A stretch of 64,000 bases of DNA. Source: Nitrosopelagicus sp964511265. GTDB taxonomy: Archaea > Thermoproteota > Nitrososphaeria > Nitrososphaerales > Nitrosopumilaceae. Positions 9,017-17,033 of this stretch are shown here, piece after piece; the first letter of the stretch is position 1; every line of letters begins with the position of its first letter. The DNA lies in the NCBI GenBank assembly GCA_964511265.1, contig CAZEES010000001.1, forward strand, positions 46,744-110,743, given 5' to 3'. The position numbers were made by a program, and so were the translations under genes. The notes under the pieces are model-generated. The model searched no databases, was not told the DNA's origin, and was given only the letters and a program-made list of their open reading frames with translations.

Positions 9017-9205
9017 TTAAGTTACCTTTAATGCGTATTTGCCTGGTTTATTAATTCCAAGTGTACTGGCAATCTTTGAACCTACTGGTTTTACAACTAG
9101 TACTATTCCATTCCAATCTGGTGAAAGGTCCGTTGATTTACAAACTGGGCATACTTTTGCAACTGTTACACATCTGCATTCTCTACATGCTAATTCTTTT
9201 GCCAA
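9017..9205 (-). CDS. spt4: Transcription elongation factor Spt4 (RNA polymerase subunit E'')
   Basis: This 62-residue protein has two zinc-binding pairs, CRECRC near residue 7 and CPVC near residue 19, then LSPDWNGIVLVV, the archaeal Spt4/RpoE'' signature. Spt4 partners Spt5 on RNA polymerase to aid elongation. It sits directly between Rpo7 (abutting) and nadC (1-base gap); the Rpo7-Spt4 order is widely conserved in archaea. Confidence 0.93.
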   Translation of the reverse strand: MAKELACRECRCVTVAKVCPVCKSTDLSPDWNGIVLVVKPVGSKIASTLGINKPGKYALKVT

Positions 9206-9799
9206 CTACTTTTCCTCAACTGCAATTTCTTTTGCATCTGTTTCTTCACCATTAGCTTTCTTAATCTCTTCTTGAATCCATTCTTCTGTTCCTAAAAATG
9301 GTTGTCTACATGTAATTCCAATTTTTCCCATTGTGGCTGCTTTACCTAATGACACTGCAGTAATTCTGGTTCTTAACATAGAACCAACTTTTAATGTTCT
9401 TCCACTTTGATTTGCAATTATCATTCCAGACGCTACATCACTTTTCAAATAATCATCCATTACTTGTGACAAGTGTAACAATGCATCAGTTGGTCCAATT
9501 CTTACAAATGCACCAAAGTCTGTAATGTCGACAATCTCTCCTTGAACAATTTCTTGTAATTTTGGATAAAATGTTAATGCTTGAAATTCAACTCTATGGA
9601 ATGTTCCCCCGTCTCCTGGAATCATTTTTCCCATTGGCTCAACTTTGGCATCCATCACCATTATGATGTATCCTAATTCTTGATTTATCATACTCTCATA
9701 TTTTGACTTTAGAATACTCTCTGCGGCTTTTTTTAATGTTGAACCAAATAGACTAGGTGGAATTCTCACAATATCTACTAGAGTTGAAACCGAAAACAA
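9206..9799 (-). CDS. rpo7: RNA polymerase subunit Rpo7 (E')
   Basis: The protein has an N-terminal tip domain (FSVSTLVDIVRIPPSLFG...) and an S1 RNA-binding domain with GEIVDITDFGAFVRIGPTDALLH. Rpo7 with Rpo4 forms the RNA polymerase stalk. I place the start at TTG 9799 (197 residues), because homologues begin just before the STLVDIVRIPP stretch and CATAAATAAA lies about 25 bases upstream. The frame is open to ATG 9862, which would add 21 unlikely residues. A second TTG at 9805 is possible. The last 30 residues are acidic and low-complexity. Confidence 0.88.
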   Translation of the reverse strand: MFSVSTLVDIVRIPPSLFGSTLKKAAESILKSKYESMINQELGYIIMVMDAKVEPMGKMIPGDGGTFHRVEFQALTFYPKLQEIVQGEIVDITDFGAFVRIGPTDALLHLSQVMDDYLKSDVASGMIIANQSGRTLKVGSMLRTRITAVSLGKAATMGKIGITCRQPFLGTEEWIQEEIKKANGEETDAKEIAVEEK

Positions 9800-9971
9800 T
9801 TGCAATTTTTTGATGGAATTTTTATTTATGAACCTTTGGGTATTTTTTAGCATTTTTTTCAAAAAATTTCATTTTTTCCAGTCATCTTGTACCTCAAATT
9901 AGCATTCGTTGTGTAATTAGTTCAGACTAAGTAAATCACATTTTAAATAATCTCAAAGAGTACTCTGCACA

Positions 9972-11081
9972 ATGGTTGGAGTAGATCAAGTCTTAGAAAA
10001 ACTTGCAACAGTGATTGATCCTGATTTGAAAAAGGATATAGTTTCAATGGGAATGATTAAGGATTTGGAACTAAATTCTGGTGATCTTAAATTTACTTTG
10101 GAATTAACTACTCCTGCTTGTCCATTTAATGATGAGATTGAAGCTGATGTCCGAAAGGCAATAGATGAGGTTGATGGTATAGAAAATTTTGATATGAAAG
10201 TCACTGCAAAAGTGATGGAAGGTCGTTCTTTAGATGCTGATGAAGCTATGGCGACGGTCAAAAATGTTATTGGTGTTGCTAGTGGAAAAGGTGGTGTTGG
10301 AAAATCTACGGTCTCACTTAACCTTGCCCTTGCATTATCCCAAACTGGTGCCAAAGTAGGTCTACTTGATGCAGACATCTATGGACCAAGTATTCCACTA
10401 ATGTTAGGAATGAAAGATGGTGCAATGGAAGTTGAAGATAACAAATTACAACCTGCAACCTTCAATGATCTTAAAGTCGTATCTTTTGGATTCTTTGCAG
10501 AACAAGAACATCAAGCAGCAATTTACCGTGGACCGATAATTTCTGGAATTTTAAAACAATTTCTAGTTGATACAAACTGGACAAATCTTGATTATCTCAT
10601 AGTGGATCTTCCTCCGGGTACTGGTGATATTCCATTAACCTTGGCACAAACAATTCCAATTACTGGAATCTTAGTTGTAACAACTCCACAAGATGTTGCA
10701 AGTAATGTTGCTGTGAAAGCAATTGGAATGTTTGACAAACTTAACGTCCCGATACTTGGAGTTGTAGAAAACATGAGTTACTTCTCATGTCCTGATTGCT
10801 CAAACAAACATTACATTTTTGGTAATGGTGGAGCAAAAAAGATTAGTGAAAAACATAATATTCCTTTCTTAGGAGAGATTCCATTAAACTCTGGAATTAT
10901 GGAAGGTTCTGATTTAGGTAAACCTGTCATGATGACAAACATTGAATCTCCGAGTGCTGATGCATTTAGATCTGCAGCAAAAAATGTTGCAGCACAATGT
11001 AGTATTGTTGCAGCAAAACTACAAGAAGAAATGCAATCTGAAACACAAACTGAACCACAAGCAGAGACGCCTACAAACTAA
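9972..11081 (+). CDS. Mrp/NBP35-type iron-sulfur carrier ATPase
   Basis: This 369-residue protein has an N-terminal MIP18/DUF59 domain (about 1-90) joined to a ParA-like P-loop ATPase. The deviant Walker A is SGKGGVGKST at 104-113, followed by DADIYGPSIP. The CPDC pair at C273/C276 is the bridging iron-sulfur site of the ApbC/Nbp35 family. Such proteins carry and hand on [4Fe-4S] clusters, consistent with the nearby NadA, which needs one. The C-terminal tail is a Gln/Glu/Thr-rich extension. The next gene starts 4 bases after the stop. Confidence 0.93.
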   Translation: MVGVDQVLEKLATVIDPDLKKDIVSMGMIKDLELNSGDLKFTLELTTPACPFNDEIEADVRKAIDEVDGIENFDMKVTAKVMEGRSLDADEAMATVKNVIGVASGKGGVGKSTVSLNLALALSQTGAKVGLLDADIYGPSIPLMLGMKDGAMEVEDNKLQPATFNDLKVVSFGFFAEQEHQAAIYRGPIISGILKQFLVDTNWTNLDYLIVDLPPGTGDIPLTLAQTIPITGILVVTTPQDVASNVAVKAIGMFDKLNVPILGVVENMSYFSCPDCSNKHYIFGNGGAKKISEKHNIPFLGEIPLNSGIMEGSDLGKPVMMTNIESPSADAFRSAAKNVAAQCSIVAAKLQEEMQSETQTEPQAETPTN

Positions 11082-11085
11082 TCTT

Positions 11086-11583
11086 TTGTTCTTACCCGAA
11101 AATCTCCGCAATGAGTTAAAAATTCCTCTAGGTCAACTTATCAAAAATTCTAATCCAGATAAAGAAAAACAAATCAGAGAATCTTTTGATGAACATCTTG
11201 TAATTGCTGTAGGTGATGCTACATCACAATTACTTTTGAATATGGGCTTAATCCCATTTTTACACATTATTGATGGTCAAGAAAAACGTGAGAAACGTTC
11301 CCCGCCATTAGCAGATTCTATTAATACTGAAATTACAGTAAAAAATAACCCTGGCGAAATAAGCACTGAGAGCTTTAATCTTATCAAAAATATCTTTGAA
11401 CAAAAACCTCCAATCAGATTGATGGTAGATGGAGAAGAAGATTTGTTAGTATTGCCAGTATGTCTCTTTGCCCCTGAAAATTCAGTTGTAATGTATGGTC
11501 AACCAAATGAAGGACTAGTCATAGCTGAAATTACTAATGAAGTACGAGAGAAGGTTCAAAAAATAGTAAATCAAATGAAATAA
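11086..11583 (+). CDS. GTP-dependent dephospho-CoA kinase (DUF359 family)
   Basis: I choose TTG 11086, 4 bases after the Mrp stop, giving 165 residues starting MFLPENLRNELKIPLG. The longer open frame from 10942 lies inside the Mrp gene and is not family-like. Visible family features are VIAVGDATSQLLLNMGL, IIDGQEKREKR and VDGEEDLLVLP. Archaeal DUF359 proteins phosphorylate dephospho-CoA with GTP, the last step of coenzyme A synthesis. Coupling to Mrp suggests co-translation. Confidence 0.88.
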   Translation: MFLPENLRNELKIPLGQLIKNSNPDKEKQIRESFDEHLVIAVGDATSQLLLNMGLIPFLHIIDGQEKREKRSPPLADSINTEITVKNNPGEISTESFNLIKNIFEQKPPIRLMVDGEEDLLVLPVCLFAPENSVVMYGQPNEGLVIAEITNEVREKVQKIVNQMK

Positions 11584-11637
11584 GGGATGATGAGACGGTG
11601 GCTGTATGACTTGTGATTACAACACTAAACTCTGACC
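11584..11637 (+). ncRNA. Archaeal C/D box sRNA (2'-O-methylation guide)
   Basis: The layout is exact. Box C is ATGATGA (11587-11593), then a 12-base guide, D' ATGA (11606-11609), a 3-base linker, C' GTGATTA (11613-11619), a second 12-base guide, and box D CTGA (11632-11635). GG and CC flank the boxes and can form a short terminal stem. Two 12-base guide spacers are the standard geometry of archaeal C/D sRNAs. D' and C' each differ from consensus by one base, which is common. Guides are GACGGTGGCTGT (D') and CAACACTAAACT (D). Targets cannot be assigned here. It begins directly after the DUF359 stop. Confidence 0.8.
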
Positions 11638-11702
11638 ATCTTTTACATTTTGCCAAGATCATTTGACATTCTTCAATAAAGTCTGAAATTTACAATCTAT
11701 TC

Positions 11703-12083
11703 ATGAATCTAGATGATGAACTCCGTTTAGTAATACTTGAAAAGGTAGGCATATACTCAAAACGATTTTCAACTTCTGAGCCGCAAGTATTTTTTACTAA
11801 CAAAGAAGTAATGACTGCACCAAAGGAAATCACTCAAGGCTGTAGAACTACTGCCTACAAGTATTATGGTGTCTCATACATGGAAAAAAATACAATCTTC
11901 ATCAATGTAAAAAAAATCCCTGATGACAAGACCCTAGAAAATACAATTGTGCATGAATTGATCCACCAACGGTTCCCTTATCTTAGCCATGGACGAAGGT
12001 TCAACAAATTAGTCCGCCAAGGACTGCGTGGAAAGACATTTGATCCATACAGGAAAAGAAAATCTTCCAAACCCTCTTGTTGA
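11703..12083 (+). CDS. SprT-like zinc metallopeptidase-fold protein
   Basis: This 126-residue protein has the zinc motif HELIH at 84-88 and a third possible ligand H96 (HELIH-x7-H, in LSHGRRF), as in SprT/YgjP-type proteins. TTAYKYYGVSY and NTIFINVKKIPDD precede the motif. The C-terminus is basic (KRKSSKPSC). It may be a small protease or DNA-linked metalloprotein; no substrate can be inferred. It stands alone between the sRNA and the pyrophosphatase gene. Confidence 0.65.
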   Translation: MNLDDELRLVILEKVGIYSKRFSTSEPQVFFTNKEVMTAPKEITQGCRTTAYKYYGVSYMEKNTIFINVKKIPDDKTLENTIVHELIHQRFPYLSHGRRFNKLVRQGLRGKTFDPYRKRKSSKPSC

Positions 12084-12119
12084 TTTATATTCTTCAGAGA
12101 TTCGTTTTTCAAATATAAG

Positions 12120-14180
12120 ATGGCTATTGACAACCCACTGCCTTTGCCTTTAGAGGTAATCATTCCAGTTATCGCCGCAATTATATCATTTGCAGTGGCT
12201 GCTGGATATACTGGTTGGGTTTCTAGACAAAATCCTGGCACAAAACAAATGCAGGAAATTTCCGAGTCTGTAAGAGTTGGTGCTGCAGCATTCTTGAGAC
12301 GTGAAATGAGAATTATTGTTCCAATAGCAATTGGATTGTCTGTTATCATTGGATTTTTTATTGGTGAATCAAATGGAATTGCTTTTGCAGTGGGCGCAAC
12401 ATTATCTGCAGTTGCAGGATTTATTTCTCTAAAAGTTACTGTAAAGGCTGCTGTACGAGCAGCTAATGCAACAGGTTCTGGTCTAGGTAAAACATTTGCA
12501 ATAGCTTTCAGAGGTGGTGCAACCGTTGGCTTAGCAGTTCCTGCAATGGCACTTGTTGCTACTGCAATACTGTATATGATTTATCCAAACCCAATTACCA
12601 TTGCAGGTATAGGAATCGGAGCAAGTCTTATCGCATTATTCATCAGAATTGGTGGTGGAATTTTCACAAAGGCTGCAGATATGGGTGCAGACTTGGTAGG
12701 AAAAGTTGAGGCAAACATTCCTGAAGATGACCCACGAAACCCTGCAACAATTGCAGATAATGTGGGTGATAACGTAGGCGATGCAGCAGGTATGGGTTCA
12801 GATGTCTATGAATCTTACATTGTAACAATTCTGGCATCATTATTAATTGCAGCACTAATCGGTTCACCTGAAAACTTTGCATATCCAATCTTAATCGGAG
12901 CATCTGGATTAATCGCATCAATCATAGGTACTGCAACAATAGGTACAAGAAAAATCACTGATGTCATGAAGCCACTAAATATTTCATTTTATGTTACAGC
13001 TGCAATCGCAATTGCACTAAACTTTGCATTTACTTATGTGATTTTAGGAACAACTCCGATTGCATATGCATTATTTGGTTGTTCAGTAATAGGTGTAATT
13101 CTTGTCCCAGTTATACAAAAAATTACAGATTATTACACAAATGCAAATTCCAAACCTGTTAGAGAAATTTCTGAATCTGCAAAATGGGGATATGCATCAC
13201 TTACACTAATGGGAATTATCAAAGGATTACAATCAACTGGACCATTCATGATTGCACTGGTCACAGCAATTATCATATCATTTGCAATTGCATCTTCTGC
13301 TGCACCTGAAGGTTCTGATCCATTACTATATGGAATCTTTGGAACCTCATTAACTGCTATGGCAATGTTGAGTCTTGCAGGAATTGTTCTTGCTATTGAT
13401 GCATTTGGTCCAATTGCAGATAATGCAGGCGGTATTGTAGAAATGACTGAAATGGGTGAAGATAATCGTAAAATTACAGATGAAATTGACGCAGTTGGAA
13501 ATACAACAAAGGCTGTGACTAAAGGCTTTGCCATTGCTAGTGCTGCATTGGCTGCGTTAGCAATGATTCAAGCATTCCAGTTTGAAGCCTCACACTATTT
13601 CCACGATATGGTAATTGACTATGGTCTCTCCAACCCTTCAGTCGTTATCGGTCTCTTAGTTGGTGGATTAATTCCATTTATCATCACTGGTCAATTAATT
13701 AGTGGTGTAGAAAGAGCTGCAAAGAAAATGGTTGATGAAGTAAGAAGACAGTTTAAGAATGATGCTGGAATTTTAAAAGGAACATCGAAACCTGATTATG
13801 CAAAATGTGTAGATGTTGCTACCATTGCATCATTAGGAGAATTATGGAAGTCTGCATCAATTGCAGTAGCTGCTCCAATAATTGTTGGTATTTTGTTAGG
13901 TCCTTCTGCAGTTGCAGGTCTACTAATGGGTGCTGTTGTTACTGGAATCTTCTTAGCATATCACTTAGCTAATACTGGTGGTGCGTGGGATAATGCTAAA
14001 AAATTAATCGAGATGAAAGGTGAGAAAGGTACTGAAGAACATAAAGTTGCTATTGTAGGTGATATTATTGGTGATCCTTACAAAGATACAGCAGGTCCAG
14101 CACTAAACACAGTAATCAAACTCCTAAACACAATTGCAATCGTATTTGTACCTGTATTCTTTGCAATTATAGTACTCTAA
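12120..14180 (+). CDS. hppA: Membrane proton-translocating pyrophosphatase, K+-independent type
   Basis: This 686-residue protein with about 16 membrane helices couples pyrophosphate hydrolysis to ion pumping. The substrate site DDPRNPATIADNVGDNVGD begins at D203, and a second acidic site IADNAGGIVEM lies near 433. The motif GNTTKAVTKG carries Lys at about 464; in this family Lys there marks K+-independent proton pumps, while Ala marks K+-dependent ones. It would recover energy from pyrophosphate made in biosynthesis. The following 36 bases are A-rich up to the end of a convergent gene. Confidence 0.96.
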   Translation: MAIDNPLPLPLEVIIPVIAAIISFAVAAGYTGWVSRQNPGTKQMQEISESVRVGAAAFLRREMRIIVPIAIGLSVIIGFFIGESNGIAFAVGATLSAVAGFISLKVTVKAAVRAANATGSGLGKTFAIAFRGGATVGLAVPAMALVATAILYMIYPNPITIAGIGIGASLIALFIRIGGGIFTKAADMGADLVGKVEANIPEDDPRNPATIADNVGDNVGDAAGMGSDVYESYIVTILASLLIAALIGSPENFAYPILIGASGLIASIIGTATIGTRKITDVMKPLNISFYVTAAIAIALNFAFTYVILGTTPIAYALFGCSVIGVILVPVIQKITDYYTNANSKPVREISESAKWGYASLTLMGIIKGLQSTGPFMIALVTAIIISFAIASSAAPEGSDPLLYGIFGTSLTAMAMLSLAGIVLAIDAFGPIADNAGGIVEMTEMGEDNRKITDEIDAVGNTTKAVTKGFAIASAALAALAMIQAFQFEASHYFHDMVIDYGLSNPSVVIGLLVGGLIPFIITGQLISGVERAAKKMVDEVRRQFKNDAGILKGTSKPDYAKCVDVATIASLGELWKSASIAVAAPIIVGILLGPSAVAGLLMGAVVTGIFLAYHLANTGGAWDNAKKLIEMKGEKGTEEHKVAIVGDIIGDPYKDTAGPALNTVIKLLNTIAIVFVPVFFAIIVL

Positions 14181-14216
14181 AACCTCTAAAAAATAAAATA
14201 AAAAAAGATTACAGAA

Positions 14217-14477
14217 TTAACAGCCTTCCATCTTTTGGATGAAATAGCCTTTTTCTTTAATCTCGTTTTCTACTGGTTCTGGGGCACCTTGTGTGTGACA
14301 GAATTGGCATTCCTCTCCTGTTACGACTGCACCTTCTTCACCAACAGTTGCTAGCCACTCTTTTGCATATGCAATTGCTTGATCATGATCCTGCTTATCG
14401 GTGATAACATCGAAATGCATAGTATGACCATCTTTGGCTTTAACATAAGTGTCGTAGACGTGTATGTCCATATTCAT
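14217..14477 (-). CDS. DUF2024 family protein
   Basis: This protein of up to 86 residues reads MDIHVYDTYVKAKDGHTMHFDV near the start, which is the DUF2024 signature. It ends with a CQFCH motif and a terminal Cys (MEGC). The start may be ATG 14477 or ATG 14471; family alignment favours the second. The Cys/His residues could bind a metal but this is inference. The family has no known function. The gene converges with hppA. Confidence 0.75.
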   Translation of the reverse strand: MNMDIHVYDTYVKAKDGHTMHFDVITDKQDHDQAIAYAKEWLATVGEEGAVVTGEECQFCHTQGAPEPVENEIKEKGYFIQKMEGC

Positions 14478-14520
14478 GAATCAAAATAAGTTCTATTTAA
14501 TTCAAACAAATTATTATGAC

Positions 14521-14949
14521 TTATTGGAAAAAATGTCTTTCCATGACTCTGATTTTTATCTCTTCCACCTCTTCTTTTAGAATAAATGCTTTAAAATCTG
14601 TGGTTAATCCTGAAAAAATAATCCATGGAACATCTCCATTCAATACCATAAATTTTTTATCAGTATTTGATGGTGATGCGAGTGATTCTGGATGAGAATG
14701 AAAAATACCTACCAATTTCAAATGTTTTTCCTCTGCATGTTTGTATCCTGATAGAAGTTCTTCTGGTGAAATTGTGAATTCTACTCTTGGATTTCCATCA
14801 ACATTTTGTGTTAGAAAAATTTCTTTCACATTCCAATTACCATCTTGCTGTATTCCAAGTAACATTGCACATGATTCATTCTGACCAGATTTTAGGGCAT
14901 GTTCTGTAAGCATATCTAATTGTAATTGATTTAGAATTATTTCGTTCAC
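14521..14949 (-). CDS. JAMM/MPN-type metalloprotease (possible deubiquitinase-like)
   Basis: The chosen GTG at 14949 gives 142 residues and lies 5 bases after the upstream gene's stop; a longer frame from 15012 would overlap that gene. The JAMM zinc motif is complete: a conserved Glu in NESCAMLLG, then HSHP with S and D spaced as H-x-H-x7-S-x2-D (SNTD). Such enzymes cleave isopeptide bonds of ubiquitin-like modifiers (SAMPs) in archaea, or peptides. Coupling to a membrane cupredoxin gene is unusual. Confidence 0.82.
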   Translation of the reverse strand: MNEIILNQLQLDMLTEHALKSGQNESCAMLLGIQQDGNWNVKEIFLTQNVDGNPRVEFTISPEELLSGYKHAEEKHLKLVGIFHSHPESLASPSNTDKKFMVLNGDVPWIIFSGLTTDFKAFILKEEVEEIKIRVMERHFFQ

Positions 14950-14954
14950 TATAG

Positions 14955-15758
14955 TTATTCTACAGACTCTTCTATAATTATTGTTGAGACCATCCATGGG
15001 TGCACAATACACATGTATTCATATGTCCCAAGATCCAATTTGTTAGTATCCAATTTGTAAGACTCTCCTGCATTCAATAGCCCTGTATCAAATGTTTCAC
15101 CAAAATCAACTGAACTTGTAGCGGTATGTGGTACTTGATCATTATTGATCCACTCGACTATGTGTCCTTTCGACATTGCTGCTTCATCTGGTTCATAATC
15201 TGGGTTGCCTTGTTCTGCAGAGCCTACTAAAATTGAAATTGTAAACATCGGTCCTTCTGGAATTGCCTCGACCATCTCTTCAATCTCTTCCACTTCGCTA
15301 GATATTAGATATGGATTTGGTTCTTGAAAACCAAATGTTATGTAAAGTCCAATCCCTGCACCAAACGCAAGAATAAAAATTACTCCAACTGGTTTTGCAT
15401 ATGTTGGTATTTTCATTGCCATGTATGATATTACAATTGCTGGAATTGCAATCATAATTAATAATCCTATAAATGTTGGCAACGTTGAATTTTCTGTCAT
15501 GGTTGTTGCAAATGTACCAAATCCTAAACAAATTGAAATTATTGATAATACAGTTGCTTTGGTTCTGTTTGATGTTGAAATTCCTCCTTCCAAAATACCG
15601 GCAGCCATAATGATTAATCCAAACATGAAAAGTAATCCAGTTAATGCATGCATGCCGTCAATGAATGTATGAGCAATTCCAGAATATGATGTAACCAAGC
15701 CTGCAAGTCCAATTGCAGTTAATCCTCCACCTGGCATAATTAGATCCCAATTACTCAA
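14955..15758 (-). CDS. Membrane protein with C-terminal plastocyanin-like copper domain
   Basis: This 267-residue protein has about five membrane helices in its first 140 residues and a cupredoxin domain from about 170 on. Type 1 copper ligands are visible: the His in VPHTATS, and Cys, His and Met in CIVHPWM. The copper domain should face outside and carry electrons. Such proteins are a hallmark of the copper-based respiratory chain of ammonia-oxidizing archaea. It is divergent from ctaB (heme O synthase) with an 81-base shared promoter region, which fits a link to terminal oxidase assembly or function. Confidence 0.85.
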   Translation of the reverse strand: MSNWDLIMPGGGLTAIGLAGLVTSYSGIAHTFIDGMHALTGLLFMFGLIIMAAGILEGGISTSNRTKATVLSIISICLGFGTFATTMTENSTLPTFIGLLIMIAIPAIVISYMAMKIPTYAKPVGVIFILAFGAGIGLYITFGFQEPNPYLISSEVEEIEEMVEAIPEGPMFTISILVGSAEQGNPDYEPDEAAMSKGHIVEWINNDQVPHTATSSVDFGETFDTGLLNAGESYKLDTNKLDLGTYEYMCIVHPWMVSTIIIEESVE

Positions 15759-15839
15759 TTCTGCTTTGATGCTTTCAGAGCATTATTTTATCTTTATGTG
15801 GTAAGATTGATCGCTATTAGAAGGGAATAAATTCGATAT

Positions 15840-16730
15840 ATGAGTGATATGAGCATATTGGGAATAAAAGAAATAATTGAAATCTCAAAACCAAGAATTG
15901 TAATTCTTCTCGTAATTACTGCAGTAACGTCCATGTATGCCGCAAGCAAATTAGTCGGACCTGAATTAGACACTTGGGGGCTAATTCATATCATTATTGC
16001 AGGGGCATTGGCGTCAGCTGGTTCTAGTGCATTAAATCACTATTACGATCGTGATATTGATCCACTAATGAAACGAACAAGTACTAGACCAATTCCTTCA
16101 GGACGAATTAAACCAAATTCCGTTCTAGTTTATGGTTTGACGGTAAGTGTAATTTCAGTAGTGTATGGTGCATTAGCCTTGAATTATGTATCTGCATTTT
16201 TCATCGCACTAGGAATATTTTTCTACGTGATAATCTACACAGCATGGCTAAAGAGATTAAATTCATCAAATATTGTTATAGGGGGGTTCGCCGGAAGTGC
16301 AGCTTCAATGGCTGGTTGGTCTGCAGCTACTGGTTCGATGGATATACTTGGGTTTCTAATTGGTTTTCTTGTGTTTGTATGGACTCCATCCCACTTTTGG
16401 TGTCTTGCAATGAAAATGAAAGATGAATATTCTGAAGCCAAAGTTCCGATGCTTCCTGTTCTGATAGGAATGCAAAAAACGTCCACATACATTTTGATTA
16501 ACACTCTGATTTTACTTCCTTATTCTCTAATGCTCTATGCATTTGGAATGGGTCTTGTCTATACTGTAATTGCAGCTGCATCTGGTGGACTCATGCTTGT
16601 TTATCATTACAAACTAACAAAATTACCTACTTCTGAATTTGCATGGAAGGCATACAAAGTTACTGCTCCATATCTTACAATAATTTTCTTGGCTGTTGCA
16701 TTAGATGCAGCTTTTCACTTTAGATTTTAA
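15840..16730 (+). CDS. ctaB: Protoheme IX farnesyltransferase (heme O synthase)
   Basis: This 296-residue UbiA-family prenyltransferase has about eight to nine membrane helices. The Asp-rich prenyl diphosphate site NHYYDRDID is at residues 66-74, followed by LMKRTSTRPIPSGR, which is specific to heme O synthase. The second site, with TPSHFWCLAMKMKDEY, is present. It attaches a farnesyl-type group to heme for the terminal oxidase. The divergent neighbour is a copper protein. A run of eight T directly follows the stop and may terminate transcription. Confidence 0.94.
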   Translation: MSDMSILGIKEIIEISKPRIVILLVITAVTSMYAASKLVGPELDTWGLIHIIIAGALASAGSSALNHYYDRDIDPLMKRTSTRPIPSGRIKPNSVLVYGLTVSVISVVYGALALNYVSAFFIALGIFFYVIIYTAWLKRLNSSNIVIGGFAGSAASMAGWSAATGSMDILGFLIGFLVFVWTPSHFWCLAMKMKDEYSEAKVPMLPVLIGMQKTSTYILINTLILLPYSLMLYAFGMGLVYTVIAAASGGLMLVYHYKLTKLPTSEFAWKAYKVTAPYLTIIFLAVALDAAFHFRF

Positions 16731-16736
16731 TTTTTT

Positions 16737-17027
16737 TTATGAACTAGGAAAACTAGCTTCATAGTCTTTTTCTTCTGCTTCTTTTATCTGTTCTTCATAT
16801 TCATCTTCTTCAATTTTTTCAGTTATTGCTTCGATTCGTCTACTATCTTTTGTTACCCATGATACAGAAATTAATCCCATGATCTCTAAATCTAACAAGA
16901 CTTTGTTGAATTCACTTTCAGTTATTGCTGTTTCATCTTTTGCAAGTATTTTTAGAAGTTCTTTATCAGTATAGCTCTCTTTTTGCTTGATTATATCTAA
17001 TACATGATTTCTTATTGGCATTCCCAT
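16737..17027 (-). CDS. Small winged-helix-like protein downstream of Cdc48
   Basis: This protein of up to 96 residues starts MGMPIRNHVLDIIKQK; the second ATG (MPIRNH) is also possible. Residues 5-65 look like a winged helix (NKVLLDLEIMGLISVSWVTKD resembles the recognition helix and wing). The C-terminal 30 residues are strongly acidic. It lies 6 bases after the Cdc48 stop, at the end of the operon. Function is unknown; an adaptor or regulator role is only suggested by position. Confidence 0.6.
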   Translation of the reverse strand: MGMPIRNHVLDIIKQKESYTDKELLKILAKDETAITESEFNKVLLDLEIMGLISVSWVTKDSRRIEAITEKIEEDEYEEQIKEAEEKDYEASFPSS

Positions 17028-17033
17028 ATTGCA

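Noticed and set aside
10942..11085. Upstream extension of the dephospho-CoA kinase frame
   Set aside because: It lies inside the Mrp gene in another frame and gives a Gln/Leu/Lys-rich head not seen in the DUF359 family. TTG 11086 fits better.
14950..15012. Longer start of the JAMM protease at 15012
   Set aside because: It would overlap the cupredoxin gene by about 60 bases and add a non-family sequence. GTG 14949 sits 5 bases after the upstream stop.
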